NCBI GenBank assembly: GCA_017464425.1
Contig: JAFUDX010000002.1
Location: 62,001-126,000, forward strand
DNA length: 64,000 bases
From: Treponema sp.
GTDB lineage: Bacteria; Spirochaetota; Spirochaetia; Treponematales; Treponemataceae
Reading direction: 5' to 3'
Positions 51,701 to 59,014 of this stretch are shown here, in pieces (the first letter of the stretch is position 1; every line of letters begins with the position of its first letter). The position numbers and the translations under genes were made by a program. The notes under the pieces were generated by a model. The model had not been told where the DNA came from, ran no database searches, and saw only the letters and a program-made list of their open reading frames with translations.

Positions 51701-52613
51701 CGCGCTTGGCATGTGGAACGGCGGTCAGATTCGCAACGAAGGCGCGTGGGGTGAATTCTTGCAGTGCTACTTTAACGGTACGGTCGCAATCCAGAACTAT
51801 GCGAACGGCGGCCGCTCAAGCCGAAACTTCATCAACGAAGGCAATTTGGACAAAATCGAGGCGAACATCGCAAAAGGCGACTATCTCTTCATTCAGTTCG
51901 GACACAACGACTGCTCAAATGCGTCTGGCTACCTTGAAGACCGCTATGTTCCGCTCGGTCGCCCTGACAAAAAAGGTATTTATCCAACAAATCCTGGAAA
52001 AAAGGTAGAAACGCCGGCAAGCTATGCTTCAAAATATGGCGCGACTTTCTATTCTTACGATGGCGGTGGCACATACAAGTGGTTCTTAAAGCAGTACATC
52101 GATGTGGCGCGAAAAGTGGGCGCAACTCCAGTTTTGGTAACTCCTGTTGCCCGCCAGTATTTTACTTCTGACGGCAAAATCCGCCCGCACCACGACTCAA
52201 CCGATACATCAACGGGCACGCAGACAACCGAAAACAACGCGTATGTCGAGGCCGTCCGCCAGCTTGCGCGAGAAGAAAAAGTGCTCTTGATTGACGGATT
52301 TGAACTCACCAAAAAGCTTTATGAAACGGCATACGCTGACCGCAAGGACAATTCCGAAGCCAAAAAACTCATGTTCGAGGGCGATAGCACGCACAATAAC
52401 AAACTCGGTGGCTTTATCATCGCAGGCGAATTTGCCCGTGCAATCAAATTGCAGATTCCAGCCCTTTCAAAGAGCATCGTGCATCCCACAAAGGCAATCG
52501 GCGAAAACATGAACGGCAGCCTTATGTTCACCGTAGACAGCACAGGAAAATTCAAGTGCGACAGCGAATATTGGACCGCCTACACGCAGAAATTGCTTGA
52601 TGGAATAAAGTAA
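48780..52613 (+). CDS. Bifunctional pectin methylesterase (CE8) and rhamnogalacturonan acetylesterase (CE12)
   Basis: 1277 residues with a signal peptide. Domain order: a lyase-associated beta domain (about 25-205), two or three small Ig/CarboxypepD-regulatory-like repeats (about 205-460), CE8 beta-helix (about 480-830; LGSQDTFY, GNTDFIFGDG with catalytic Asp, GYFGRPWG), a linker with an Ig-like domain (about 845-940), then an SGNH hydrolase (about 955-1250; ASDSTCKDYS nucleophile Ser, GGRSSRNF, QFGHND, GDSTHNN). It would remove methyl esters from homogalacturonan and acetyl groups from rhamnogalacturonan in one secreted protein, preparing substrate for the PL9 lyase. Confidence 0.92.
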   Translation: MKKLLRNLIAGLLAFGAVSALSSQARKVDVWDFGGIEENGANNHISVSDIDNLALVGADGKIAEPQVVEFGDLSVSFVKNDRMYYSGKKNYGNQGYVHAEFEDGYFANGIWYCNGKGGEKQRYLLLKNVKAGDVVTFYARTSNAGDEKIHFASVDSEGLKDDKQDEVAPISNEAVAYSYIALYSGSYKVYCEATVGKPVYYRIARVPGVEVSGSLASLPAGTGELKFVEKESGKELAATVSGKSYKANLPTGYTYTAVFTGIKGYGVSPLSKQLVLDSKTTKAGSSLKKDITIAEQKTFLINGKVTGFLASFKPETPVKIIMTPPKNSVYMPVEIELKGENGEYSYEDLIEPSVSYTAVLSGANDYEITSDAVFEGSAAFTKDIIVAQRKTYDVSGKFFGEIQEFPKSIQFKNLDDGYIYNGRISTLNYSVELRTGTYEVICETSRAHSVNHIIVKDNSVVKDIKMSLKEKTIRPIPPKREIWVGPKRGQCASVAEAIATAKAMNPLQERDRITIMITPGVYRNQVIIDVPYITLKNADPTKEVKLTWYYGIGYKYYSADKNGWYDEDLAYDKFGKATVAKWGAATYIKLDAKAFRAEGITFETSFNKYVTDEEIADGVECEGFNFVRKLNSDVRSKAATERSSAILIEATETEFKNCRFLGSQDTFYTGAGIKGYLRNCFIEGNTDFIFGDGDFVFENCEIHWAGYSETASSGYITAARTSPESKGYLFYNCLISSEVNAQTTPGYFGRPWGKDAAVAWVNTVLGSDEAIGFNGWTEMSGNKPENARFREVNTTWNGNPVDTSERTEGTIPQIIKDYTVKNYIGQWKPEFYAEPKKAKLKVKKPSFTTDDDINTPYPGHTITVHYTLDKLAEEDNSLIKWYRDKNGKSELVKQSTGYGDKTYLIQADDAGSTIRCLIIPQIRSGDKASPIEAKLDKKVNEGYAIPANAAADRPRVNGAVNIFLASDSTCKDYSALGMWNGGQIRNEGAWGEFLQCYFNGTVAIQNYANGGRSSRNFINEGNLDKIEANIAKGDYLFIQFGHNDCSNASGYLEDRYVPLGRPDKKGIYPTNPGKKVETPASYASKYGATFYSYDGGGTYKWFLKQYIDVARKVGATPVLVTPVARQYFTSDGKIRPHHDSTDTSTGTQTTENNAYVEAVRQLAREEKVLLIDGFELTKKLYETAYADRKDNSEAKKLMFEGDSTHNNKLGGFIIAGEFARAIKLQIPALSKSIVHPTKAIGENMNGSLMFTVDSTGKFKCDSEYWTAYTQKLLDGIK

Positions 52614-52640
52614 AGTGAGAAGATAGAAATTAGTAAGTAA

Positions 52641-52684
52641 AATCGCCATCCTTTGAAAATACGGCAAGGGATGGCGATTTTTTT
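52641..52684. terminator. Terminator between the pectin esterase and the CAP protein
   Basis: AATCGCCATCC (52641-52651) pairs perfectly with GGATGGCGATT (52669-52679), followed by TTTTT and preceded by A-rich sequence on the other side; usable by both convergent genes. Confidence 0.85.
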
Positions 52685-52705
52685 CTGGGGGAGAGAGGAG
52701 AGAAA

Positions 52706-53443
52706 TTATTTTTCCGCATATCCGCCCGCGTAGGTGATTACGCAGACGGAACCGTATAATTTGTGCTTTTTGGTATAACCTATGCCCGTTGAAGAAAAAT
52801 CTTTGTGCATGATGTTTTTGCGGTGTCCTCGACTTGAAACACCGTCGTCTATCAAAAGCTGTACGACAATATCACGCCTAGAAGTTGAGCCATACGAAAT
52901 ATTTTCGCCAGCTGTTTTGTATGTTCCGTATTTCTCGATTCGGGTGAACGGCGTGCTTCCGTCAACGCCCGTGTGTCCTGTCTGGTCGGTTTCGCCCTGT
53001 GTTGAAGAGTGCGTTTGGGCGGCGAGCGACAAGCCTTTTTCTGGATTCAAAACGGGGAGAGCCTTCGCTTTTTTCATGAAAGAGATACATTCATTTACAA
53101 CCTTTACGCCTTCGTTCGTCATAAGATTTCCGTTGTAGACATTTCCGCTGAATTTTTTGATTCGAGGTTCAAGGTAGAGTTCGGCATACAAAGCGGGATT
53201 CGTGCGGGCTTTATTCATTTCAAGAACGACATCCTTTTCAACGGTTGAAAGATAATCGACATTTCGTGCCGTGTCGAGTTTTGCGATGTCCCATTTGTCT
53301 GCATCAAGATTCTTGTTCGAGGTCGATTCTTCAGATTTTTTGTTCATGTTCGCGGAGAATTCGTTGAGTTTGTCCAATGTCGCGCAAGAGAAGAAAAACG
53401 CAGTAACAGCAAGTGAAAATGTGATTATGAGAGATTTTTTCAT
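52706..53443 (-). CDS. CAP/SCP-domain lipoprotein
   Basis: 245 residues. Lipobox FFFSC (Cys20), a polar linker, then a CAP domain (about 90-243): VLEMNKARTNPALYAELYLEP, LSLAAQTHSSTQGETDQTGHTG, GENISYG, VVQLLIDDGVSSRGHRKNIMHKDFSSTGIGY. The His/Glu/His pocket residues are present. Function of bacterial CAP proteins is mostly unknown. AAGGAG precedes the ATG. Confidence 0.85.
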   Translation of the reverse strand: MKKSLIITFSLAVTAFFFSCATLDKLNEFSANMNKKSEESTSNKNLDADKWDIAKLDTARNVDYLSTVEKDVVLEMNKARTNPALYAELYLEPRIKKFSGNVYNGNLMTNEGVKVVNECISFMKKAKALPVLNPEKGLSLAAQTHSSTQGETDQTGHTGVDGSTPFTRIEKYGTYKTAGENISYGSTSRRDIVVQLLIDDGVSSRGHRKNIMHKDFSSTGIGYTKKHKLYGSVCVITYAGGYAEK

Positions 53444-53522
53444 GAGGAAGCTCCTTTAGATAATAGACTTTTATACCTTATTAGTAATAATTCTAACATA
53501 ATTGGAAGAAAAATCAATGAAT

Positions 53523-54488
53523 TTATGAATCAAACCATTTAATCCTTTTGCTATTTCGAATAAAGGCCAATTTCTTATTTACCTTTAATTGCTCAAGAAC
53601 GGAATTTTTATATTGGTTGATATTTGAAGCAATAAGGTAAGATTGGATTTTTCGCCATTTTTCAAGCGATTTTACAAAGTTGAAAAGTGTTTTTTCTCGC
53701 TTTGGGCGTTTTTCAGTTTTTATTCCAATGATTTTATTGCAAATAAGACAGACAATATCTTTAGAGCCAATAGGTGCATTTTCATTATTTACTGTACTTT
53801 TAGAAAATTGTTTGTTTGAATTCTTGAAATTTTTGTCATAAATTTCATTTACGGCTTCTATAAAAATATTGATTGATGGATGAGAGTTTTCATCGCCGTA
53901 CTCAGAATGATAATTTTTCTTATCAAGATACGAGTTCCTTAATTCATTCCAAGAAAAAGCTTTTTTTCGTAGTTTTTCCGCCTTGACTTCTATATCTTTT
54001 GAATTTCGAATCATTTCCCAATTGTAATTGTTATTCTTATGGGCTAACCGTTGTAAATTTCCATCCTTGTTTTTTGAAATTATAGCAAGGTCAAATGAGA
54101 ATTCTGTTTTATCGTTATTTATTAAACGGAATATAATTACAGAAGTAGTATTTTTTCCATCTTTAAAATTTGTTTTGTGTTCTTTTAGAATTTTGTTTAA
54201 TTCACTTCGGACTTTCTCTTTTAATTTGGCTAAATCTTTTTTGAATTTTTCTGGAAAAGAATCTAAATCTACTTCAAGATTAAAATCCAAATCAAAAGGC
54301 TGTTCTACACCATTGATGCTCAAGCGAGTAACAAGATGGCTTTTTCCACTTCCAACAATGTAGTAATTAGCTTTAATGCCCTCCTTCTTCAGTTTTTTAC
54401 AAAGGTTGTCTAAAATGCTTTTACAAGTTTGTAAATACTTATGAACATTTCGTTTTGGAACAAATTGATAGAATTTTTCTTTTTTCAT
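53523..54488 (-). CDS. Nucleotidyltransferase-fold protein, function unknown
   Basis: 321 residues, AT-rich. Residues about 45-80 read YYIVGSGKSHLVTRL then PFDLDFNLEVD: a GS motif followed by a D-x-D pair, with a third Asp in TEFSFDLAII (about residue 128). This is the layout of polymerase-beta-type nucleotidyltransferases (CD-NTase/OAS-like fold). The C-terminal half is basic and helical with WEMIRNSKDIEVKAEKLRKK. It has AAGGAG before the ATG. The gene upstream is a HEPN-like/DUF5677-type protein on the same strand, a pairing reminiscent of MNT-HEPN modules, but the family of this NTase is not one I can name. Confidence 0.6.
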   Translation of the reverse strand: MKKEKFYQFVPKRNVHKYLQTCKSILDNLCKKLKKEGIKANYYIVGSGKSHLVTRLSINGVEQPFDLDFNLEVDLDSFPEKFKKDLAKLKEKVRSELNKILKEHKTNFKDGKNTTSVIIFRLINNDKTEFSFDLAIISKNKDGNLQRLAHKNNNYNWEMIRNSKDIEVKAEKLRKKAFSWNELRNSYLDKKNYHSEYGDENSHPSINIFIEAVNEIYDKNFKNSNKQFSKSTVNNENAPIGSKDIVCLICNKIIGIKTEKRPKREKTLFNFVKSLEKWRKIQSYLIASNINQYKNSVLEQLKVNKKLAFIRNSKRIKWFDS

Positions 54489-54663
54489 AAGAAACTCCTT
54501 ACTGTAATATTTGTCCCAAGCCGCCCCTTTAGAAAATCCAAAGCATTTCAGTATAGCGATTGTGTAGAAAAAATCAATAGGGGTATAAAAATGTAGGAGT
54601 ACATTGCACCTTCATTACTTCCACGCAGATTCTGAATACCTACAAGCGTAACAAATATAGACT

Positions 54664-55482
54664 TTACATCCAATCAACTATAATTTTTATAAAGAGTTTA
54701 TATATTTCTTTTTCCTCTGAGTCGATAAAACAGTCTAGGACAAAAAGTAAAAAATCTACTAGAATTCTCTCATTAAGTCGAATCATATGAGATAAATCAA
54801 TGGGGAAATAGCCTTTTTGTTTATGATTCATTTCCCAAACTTTTTCTAATGAGTATGGTGTTGCATGAATGTAATTATTGCTGATTTTCAATAGTTCATC
54901 ATAATCAGCATTGCCCATTTTTCTTACAAGCTTTGAAAATGAATTAAACTCTTTGTCAGAAATCCATCCATAAATTTTGAAAAATGCTTCATCATGCTCA
55001 TCTTCCATTTTTGGTGGAGTTCCTTCAAAATCAGATTTTTGAAATTCCATATAGTCCTGAAATCTTTTAGCTCCTTCTTCGCCTTTCTCCCACAGATATT
55101 TTGAAAGTGCCAATGATTCAAGCATTAAACGCAAATTTGACATTGCAGACAATCCATATCCATTTGCGAATAATGTGATATTTTCGTCACTGGCAATTTC
55201 GCATCTTAATAACGCAGTTTCGATTACATTAATTCTCCGACCATAAATCTCGTTGCGAAGCTCTCCATGTATAATTAAATCCCAAAGTTCAAAGGCAAAA
55301 CAACGCAGAATAATTAATCTTTCGACATTTTCATCTTTGAGAAATTGTAATTTATGACTATTCTTGTATTGCTTTACCGTTGGCTTTACGGCATTTTGAA
55401 GCAGTTTGTGAATTTGGAAATCTGAATAATTTTCAGAGTCTTTTGAGCTAAAAAGATTTAATATCTGATTGATTATTGACAT
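54664..55482 (-). CDS. DUF5677/HEPN-like helical protein
   Basis: 272 residues, all helical, no membrane segment. The motif SNLRLMLESLALSKYLWEKGEEG (about 115-137) and DELLKISNNYIHATPYS (about 195-211) match the R-x4-E plus Y/N-x2-xH-x-T pattern that I associate with DUF5677-type proteins, which are predicted HEPN relatives. No canonical R-x4-6-H is present, so RNase activity is not supported. GAGGT precedes the ATG. It lies 175 nt upstream of the NTase gene on the same strand, in a low-GC, decaying island. Confidence 0.55.
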   Translation of the reverse strand: MSIINQILNLFSSKDSENYSDFQIHKLLQNAVKPTVKQYKNSHKLQFLKDENVERLIILRCFAFELWDLIIHGELRNEIYGRRINVIETALLRCEIASDENITLFANGYGLSAMSNLRLMLESLALSKYLWEKGEEGAKRFQDYMEFQKSDFEGTPPKMEDEHDEAFFKIYGWISDKEFNSFSKLVRKMGNADYDELLKISNNYIHATPYSLEKVWEMNHKQKGYFPIDLSHMIRLNERILVDFLLFVLDCFIDSEEKEIYKLFIKIIVDWM

Positions 55483-55519
55483 ATCACTTTACCTCGTATT
55501 TCGCTAGACTTTCGTAACA

Positions 55520-56071
55520 TCAAATCCCCGACAAGTCAATCCGCGCTCTCTGGGGAATCGGCGTTGCCTTTTCGTCAATGTAGGTTTGCACGGCTCTCGG
55601 CATTCCGCCCACGACAAGGTAAGTGTAGAAAGCATCGATGATTTTTTCATGGATAAATGAATCGACTTCTTTTTTTTGTTCGTAACAGTCACGGAGATAG
55701 TCCAAAGTTGACTGCTTGATTTTAAGGGCGATTAAGAATTCCTTAAAATTCATCGGGAACATTTTGAGTATGGAAAGATAGCCGACCGGTGCGGAGCGCA
55801 AATCCCGAAGTTCGACACCGAGCAATGACCCGCTCATCACATATTTAAAAGAGCCGTCCTCAACGAGAAACTTCACCGCCGTCACGATGTCCTTGAATTC
55901 CTGCACTTCGTCAAAGAAGATAATCGTCTTGCCTTTCACAAGTTCATGGTCGGTCGCAACAGAAAGTCGTGCCCCGTTTTCCAACATGTTTTTGACAGTT
56001 TTTGCCCCGTTTTCCAACATGTTTTTGGCACTTTTTGCCCCGTTTTCCAATTTTTTACCACCTGTACGCAA
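55520..56071 (-). pseudogene. Fragment of an AAA/DUF4143-type ATPase
   Basis: The open frame of 183 residues lacks the P-loop. It starts with an 11-residue repeat (LENGAKSAKNM and variants) and then shows Walker B FFDEVQEF, GSLLGVELRD, FPMNFKEFL and YYLVVGGMPRAVQTYID-like blocks of the ATP-binding/DUF4143 family. After VQTYIDEKA it runs into unrelated sequence. Both ends are missing compared with the intact ~430-residue relative at 60982, so this is a remnant fused to a tandem repeat. Confidence 0.75.
55971..56058. repeat. 33-nt tandem repeat, about 2.5 copies
   Basis: GCCCCGTTTTCCAACATGTT and 13 more nt begin at 55971, 56004 and 56037, exactly 33 nt apart. It sits at the junction of the porin fragment and the ATPase fragment. 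Confidence 0.85.
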
Positions 56072-56565
56072 TTCCCAGTCGTGGTGTTATATGTAGTTGC
56101 CATGAACTTGTTCCGCCACCGCCAAGCATACCGCCTTGATAGTTGGTTACAGACTTGCCGCCGACTTTGTATGTTGTAGTGTTTGAAAAGAGGCGTGAAG
56201 ACAAATCACATTCGGCAAAAATAGTGCATTTTTCAGAGGCATGCCATTTGTTGCCTACAAAAAGCCCTAGTTCACCTGTTGTATAGTTTGCTTCGGTGCT
56301 TGCAGCGGTCGTTGTTACTCATATTGCTGGCATAAGTCACTGAAAAAGAAAAAGTAAAGAATGGCTTGATTCCAAAGTTTTCTCCTGAAAAATCAAGACT
56401 TGCCGTAAAAGAATGTGCATTGTACGGGCTTCCGTTTTCTGACCAGTGCAGTTTTTCACCTAAATCAAAGCCAATGGCTTTTTCAAGGGCGAATGTGGCA
56501 CGTGCGCACAGAAAAACTACAAGCGTGCAGATTCCAATTTTCCATGTTCTGTTTTCAGTTTTCAT
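56055..56565 (-). pseudogene. Frameshifted small outer-membrane beta-barrel protein
   Basis: From ATG 56565 (GAGGAG upstream) a signal peptide (GICTLVVFLCARATFAL) and strands such as SFTASLDFSGENFGIKPFFTFSFSVTYAS are read. Near 56318 the frame is lost; a different register then continues TEANYTTGELGLFVGNKWHA, CTIFAECDLSSRLFSNTTTY and ends WQLHITPRLGIAYRW, with the aromatic C-terminus usual for outer-membrane barrels. A 1-nt shift therefore separates the two halves. Inactivated or sequencing error. Confidence 0.65.
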
Positions 56566-56721
56566 CTTTTTATTCTCCTCTTTAGAAGTAAAATTTTCCT
56601 TTGATGAAGTAATATTATAATTCTGAATCTTGCTGAATGCAATCTTTTATATGGCTAAATAGGTATATTTATTACTTTAGCATGAGTTTTATAAATTTTG
56701 ACCTCATTCATACTTTTATTT

Positions 56722-57126
56722 ATGGAAGAAAACAAAAAAGAATCAATTCCCCAGCTGTTTGGGCGGAATGTGCGGAAATATCGTAAGGAACGCGGGCTCA
56801 CGCAGGAGCAGCTTTCTGAAAAACTGGAGATTTCTCAGAAGCATCTTTCGATTATCGAAACGGGAACTCAGTTTGCTTCGGCTTCGCTCATCGGGCGGAT
56901 TTCGGAAGTGCTGAAAGTTTCGCCGGGTGATTTGTTTGGCGGTTCACGCGATGATGTTTTAAAAGAAATTCGTGCAGCACGGGATGAAATCGTCAATCTG
57001 TTTTTGAATGAAATCAACCGTAATGCCGCGGTGTTGGATTCTGACTTGGAAGAGATAAAACGGCTGTTCCTAACGGGTAAAAATTCAAATCCGAATGACC
57101 CATTTGGCGTAAATGCAGGGTGGTAG
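56722..57126 (+). CDS. XRE-family helix-turn-helix regulator
   Basis: 134 residues. HTH_3 domain at about 12-70 (FGRNVRKYRKERGLTQEQLSEKLEISQKHLSIIETGTQFASASLIGRISEVL), followed by a helical acidic tail. ATG 56722 is preferred; CATACT lies 7 nt upstream and there is no Shine-Dalgarno. It precedes the FliL-like gene by 30 nt and may head this run of genes. Confidence 0.82.
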   Translation: MEENKKESIPQLFGRNVRKYRKERGLTQEQLSEKLEISQKHLSIIETGTQFASASLIGRISEVLKVSPGDLFGGSRDDVLKEIRAARDEIVNLFLNEINRNAAVLDSDLEEIKRLFLTGKNSNPNDPFGVNAGW

Positions 57127-57143
57127 CAATTTTATCTTTATTA

Positions 57144-57149
57144 TATACT
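57144..57149 (+). promoter_or_regulatory. -10 box (TATACT), 7 nt before the FliL-like start
   Basis: TATACT at 57144-57149, then ATTTAAA, then ATG 57157. No Shine-Dalgarno. Confidence 0.5.
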
Positions 57150-57156
57150 ATTTAAA

Positions 57157-57624
57157 ATGACAAAACTGAATAACATTTTGCTTGCTGTTATTGCGGGTAT
57201 TCTCATCTTTATAATTGCGGTTTCGGCAATTGCGCTCTGTACCAAAAATGCTCAGCCAGGCGTGGGATTACGGCACGAAGATCCGGCTCCCCAGTCGGTC
57301 GGGAATTCAAAATCGGCTTTCAATGAAATCGGGCAAATCCGTGTCTTTACAAAAGAAGACGAAAACGAGCAAAAGAGTGTGGTCGTCTTGGTTCCCTGGT
57401 TCGAATATGATGGCTCGGACACCGCTTTTTTTGAGGAACTTGACCGCAAGCACTTGAGCATCAAAAATCTGTTCACCGCATATTTTCAGAGTCATACCCG
57501 TGAAGAACTTTTAAAATTGGGCGAAGACAAAATCAAAAACGAGTTAAAATCACAAGTAAACGAAACGCTTGTTTTGGGCAACATCACGGCAATTTATTTC
57601 AACGATTATCTTTTTTTAGATTAA
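57157..57624 (+). CDS. FliL-like single-pass membrane protein
   Basis: 155 residues: one N-terminal transmembrane helix (ILLAVIAGILIFIIAVSAIALC) and a periplasmic domain with the FliL-type ending (EELLKLGEDKIKNELKSQVNETLVLGNITAIYFNDYLFLD). FliL proteins sit at the flagellar basal body and stabilise the stator. A flagellar role is likely for a spirochaete but no flagellar gene is adjacent; treponemes carry more than one such paralogue. Leaderless-type start (see -10 at 57144). Confidence 0.7.
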   Translation: MTKLNNILLAVIAGILIFIIAVSAIALCTKNAQPGVGLRHEDPAPQSVGNSKSAFNEIGQIRVFTKEDENEQKSVVVLVPWFEYDGSDTAFFEELDRKHLSIKNLFTAYFQSHTREELLKLGEDKIKNELKSQVNETLVLGNITAIYFNDYLFLD

Positions 57625-57700
57625 TGCAACCTGAACTCAAAACCTGTGTCTATTTATATAGAAGAAATCAAGAACGGGAAGTCAAAAATCAGGAGTTTCT

Positions 57701-58057
57701 ATGGAACAAATCACTTCACCTGCGGCACAAGTTATTTTTGCACTCATACCAATTGTCGGAATTACGATTGGCGGCGTCGTTATTTTTTTCGCGCTTCTTT
57801 GGGCTCACCACGAGCGCAAGCAAAGAATCGCTTCGGGTGAAAAACCAAAGCTGAATTATAATTTCAAGGCTGCCACGCTTCTTATCGGGCTTTTGCTCAC
57901 TGGAATCGGGGCAATGCTCTCGCTCTTTTTTGCGCTTTTTGCTGGAATTTCCCCAACGCTCTTGGGCGGACTCATACCTTTTACAATCGGAATCTGCTTG
58001 CTTCTTTTCTACAGATTGTACGACTGGAAAAATGAATCTCGAACAGCTGATAATTAA
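57701..58057 (+). CDS. Small integral membrane protein
   Basis: 118 residues with about three hydrophobic helices: VIFALIPIVGITIGGVVIFFALLW, AATLLIGLLLTGIGAMLSLFFALFA and LLGGLIPFTIGICLLLFYRLY. The loop HHERKQRIASGEKP resembles the DUF6249-type small membrane proteins often found beside an ECF sigma factor. CAGGAG lies 7 nt before the ATG. It overlaps the sigma-factor gene by 26 nt, so it belongs to the same operon. Confidence 0.7.
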   Translation: MEQITSPAAQVIFALIPIVGITIGGVVIFFALLWAHHERKQRIASGEKPKLNYNFKAATLLIGLLLTGIGAMLSLFFALFAGISPTLLGGLIPFTIGICLLLFYRLYDWKNESRTADN

Positions 58058-58595
58058 AAAACGCGATTCTTCGCTCATAAAATCAACATTATCGGGTAAT
58101 AATTCATCTTTCTCAAAATTGATTAGCTACTACAAAAAAAAAGTAAAATCGCTTGGAATGAGTTTTTTTAAAAATGAAGCCGATGCTGATGACTTTACTC
58201 AAGAAGTTTTTATCAAAGCGTACACGAATCTTTCAAAATTTCGAGGCGATTCTTCATTTTCGACCTGGCTCACTTCAATCGCCTACAACACTGCAATAAA
58301 TGCAAAAAATCGTCGCAAAGAATATCTTCCGATTTCAGACGAGGACGCGCTTGAAGATTCTGGGGTAACGCCAGAAAAAAATCATATTCGGAAAATCACG
58401 GCACTTGCTGTTCGGGAAGCGGTCAAAGATTTGCCAGAAAACTATGCCGTCTGTATTGAGCTTTATTTTTTTTATGACAATTCACATGCCGAAATCAGTG
58501 AAATTACCGGCTTGCCAATAAATACTATCAAATCACATATTTTCCGCGCTAAGAAAATTCTGCGTGAAAAACTGAGGAGCTACTATGAACAATGA
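58032..58595 (+). CDS. ECF-type RNA polymerase sigma factor
   Basis: 187 residues. Sigma region 2 (about 30-95, SKLISYYKKKVKSLGMSFFKNEADADDFTQEVFIKAYTNLSKFRGDSSFSTWLTSIAYN) and region 4 (about 130-185, REAVKDLPENYAVCIELYFFYDNSHAEISEITGLPINTIKSHIFRAKKILREKL). ATG 58032 lies inside the preceding membrane-protein gene. The stop overlaps the anti-sigma start by 11 nt, so the two are translationally coupled. Expected to respond to an envelope signal. Confidence 0.92.
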   Translation: MNLEQLIIKKRDSSLIKSTLSGNNSSFSKLISYYKKKVKSLGMSFFKNEADADDFTQEVFIKAYTNLSKFRGDSSFSTWLTSIAYNTAINAKNRRKEYLPISDEDALEDSGVTPEKNHIRKITALAVREAVKDLPENYAVCIELYFFYDNSHAEISEITGLPINTIKSHIFRAKKILREKLRSYYEQ

Positions 58596-59004
58596 AATTT
58601 GTGAAAAAATGATGGAAAATTTTCTTTCTCTCGACAAAAATGAAAGAATTCCGCTCAAAGTTACGCTTCATCTTCTCGCCTGCAAAAAATGCCGAAGCGA
58701 AGTGCACGCGCTTACTCTTGCCGAAAAATATGCCGCCGAGCCGTTGCGGGCAAAATCTTTCCGAGAAACGCTTGAAAATATGAGCGTAAAGCCCGTTTCC
58801 ATGACAAAATGGATTATTTGGGGCGTGGTGATGATTTTCTTGATGGTCACCTTTGGTTTGATTCTGAATCGCCTTGATCGGGCAAGTTTTGCGATAATTT
58901 TTAATGTTATCTTTGGCGTGCTGATTACCGTTTATTGTGCGCTTTTTGTAGCCACAAACATGGATTTTTTCGTCAAAAAAATCGATAAAATGCAGCTTGT
59001 GTAG
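58585..59004 (+). CDS. Zinc-finger anti-sigma factor, membrane-bound
   Basis: 139 residues. The N-terminal zf-HC2 motif reads LHLLACKKCRSEV (H-x3-C-x2-C) with a preceding MMENFLSLDKNE helix. Two transmembrane helices follow (MTKWIIWGVVMIFLMVTFGLIL and SFAIIFNVIFGVLITVYCALFV). This is the usual partner that holds an ECF sigma factor at the membrane. It overlaps the sigma gene and converges on carB. Confidence 0.85.
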   Translation: MNNEICEKMMENFLSLDKNERIPLKVTLHLLACKKCRSEVHALTLAEKYAAEPLRAKSFRETLENMSVKPVSMTKWIIWGVVMIFLMVTFGLILNRLDRASFAIIFNVIFGVLITVYCALFVATNMDFFVKKIDKMQLV

Positions 59005-59014
59005 GGGATTCCGC

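Noticed and set aside
55953..56060. Possible CRISPR array
   Set aside because: The 33-nt units are contiguous without spacers; it is a minisatellite inside a gene remnant.
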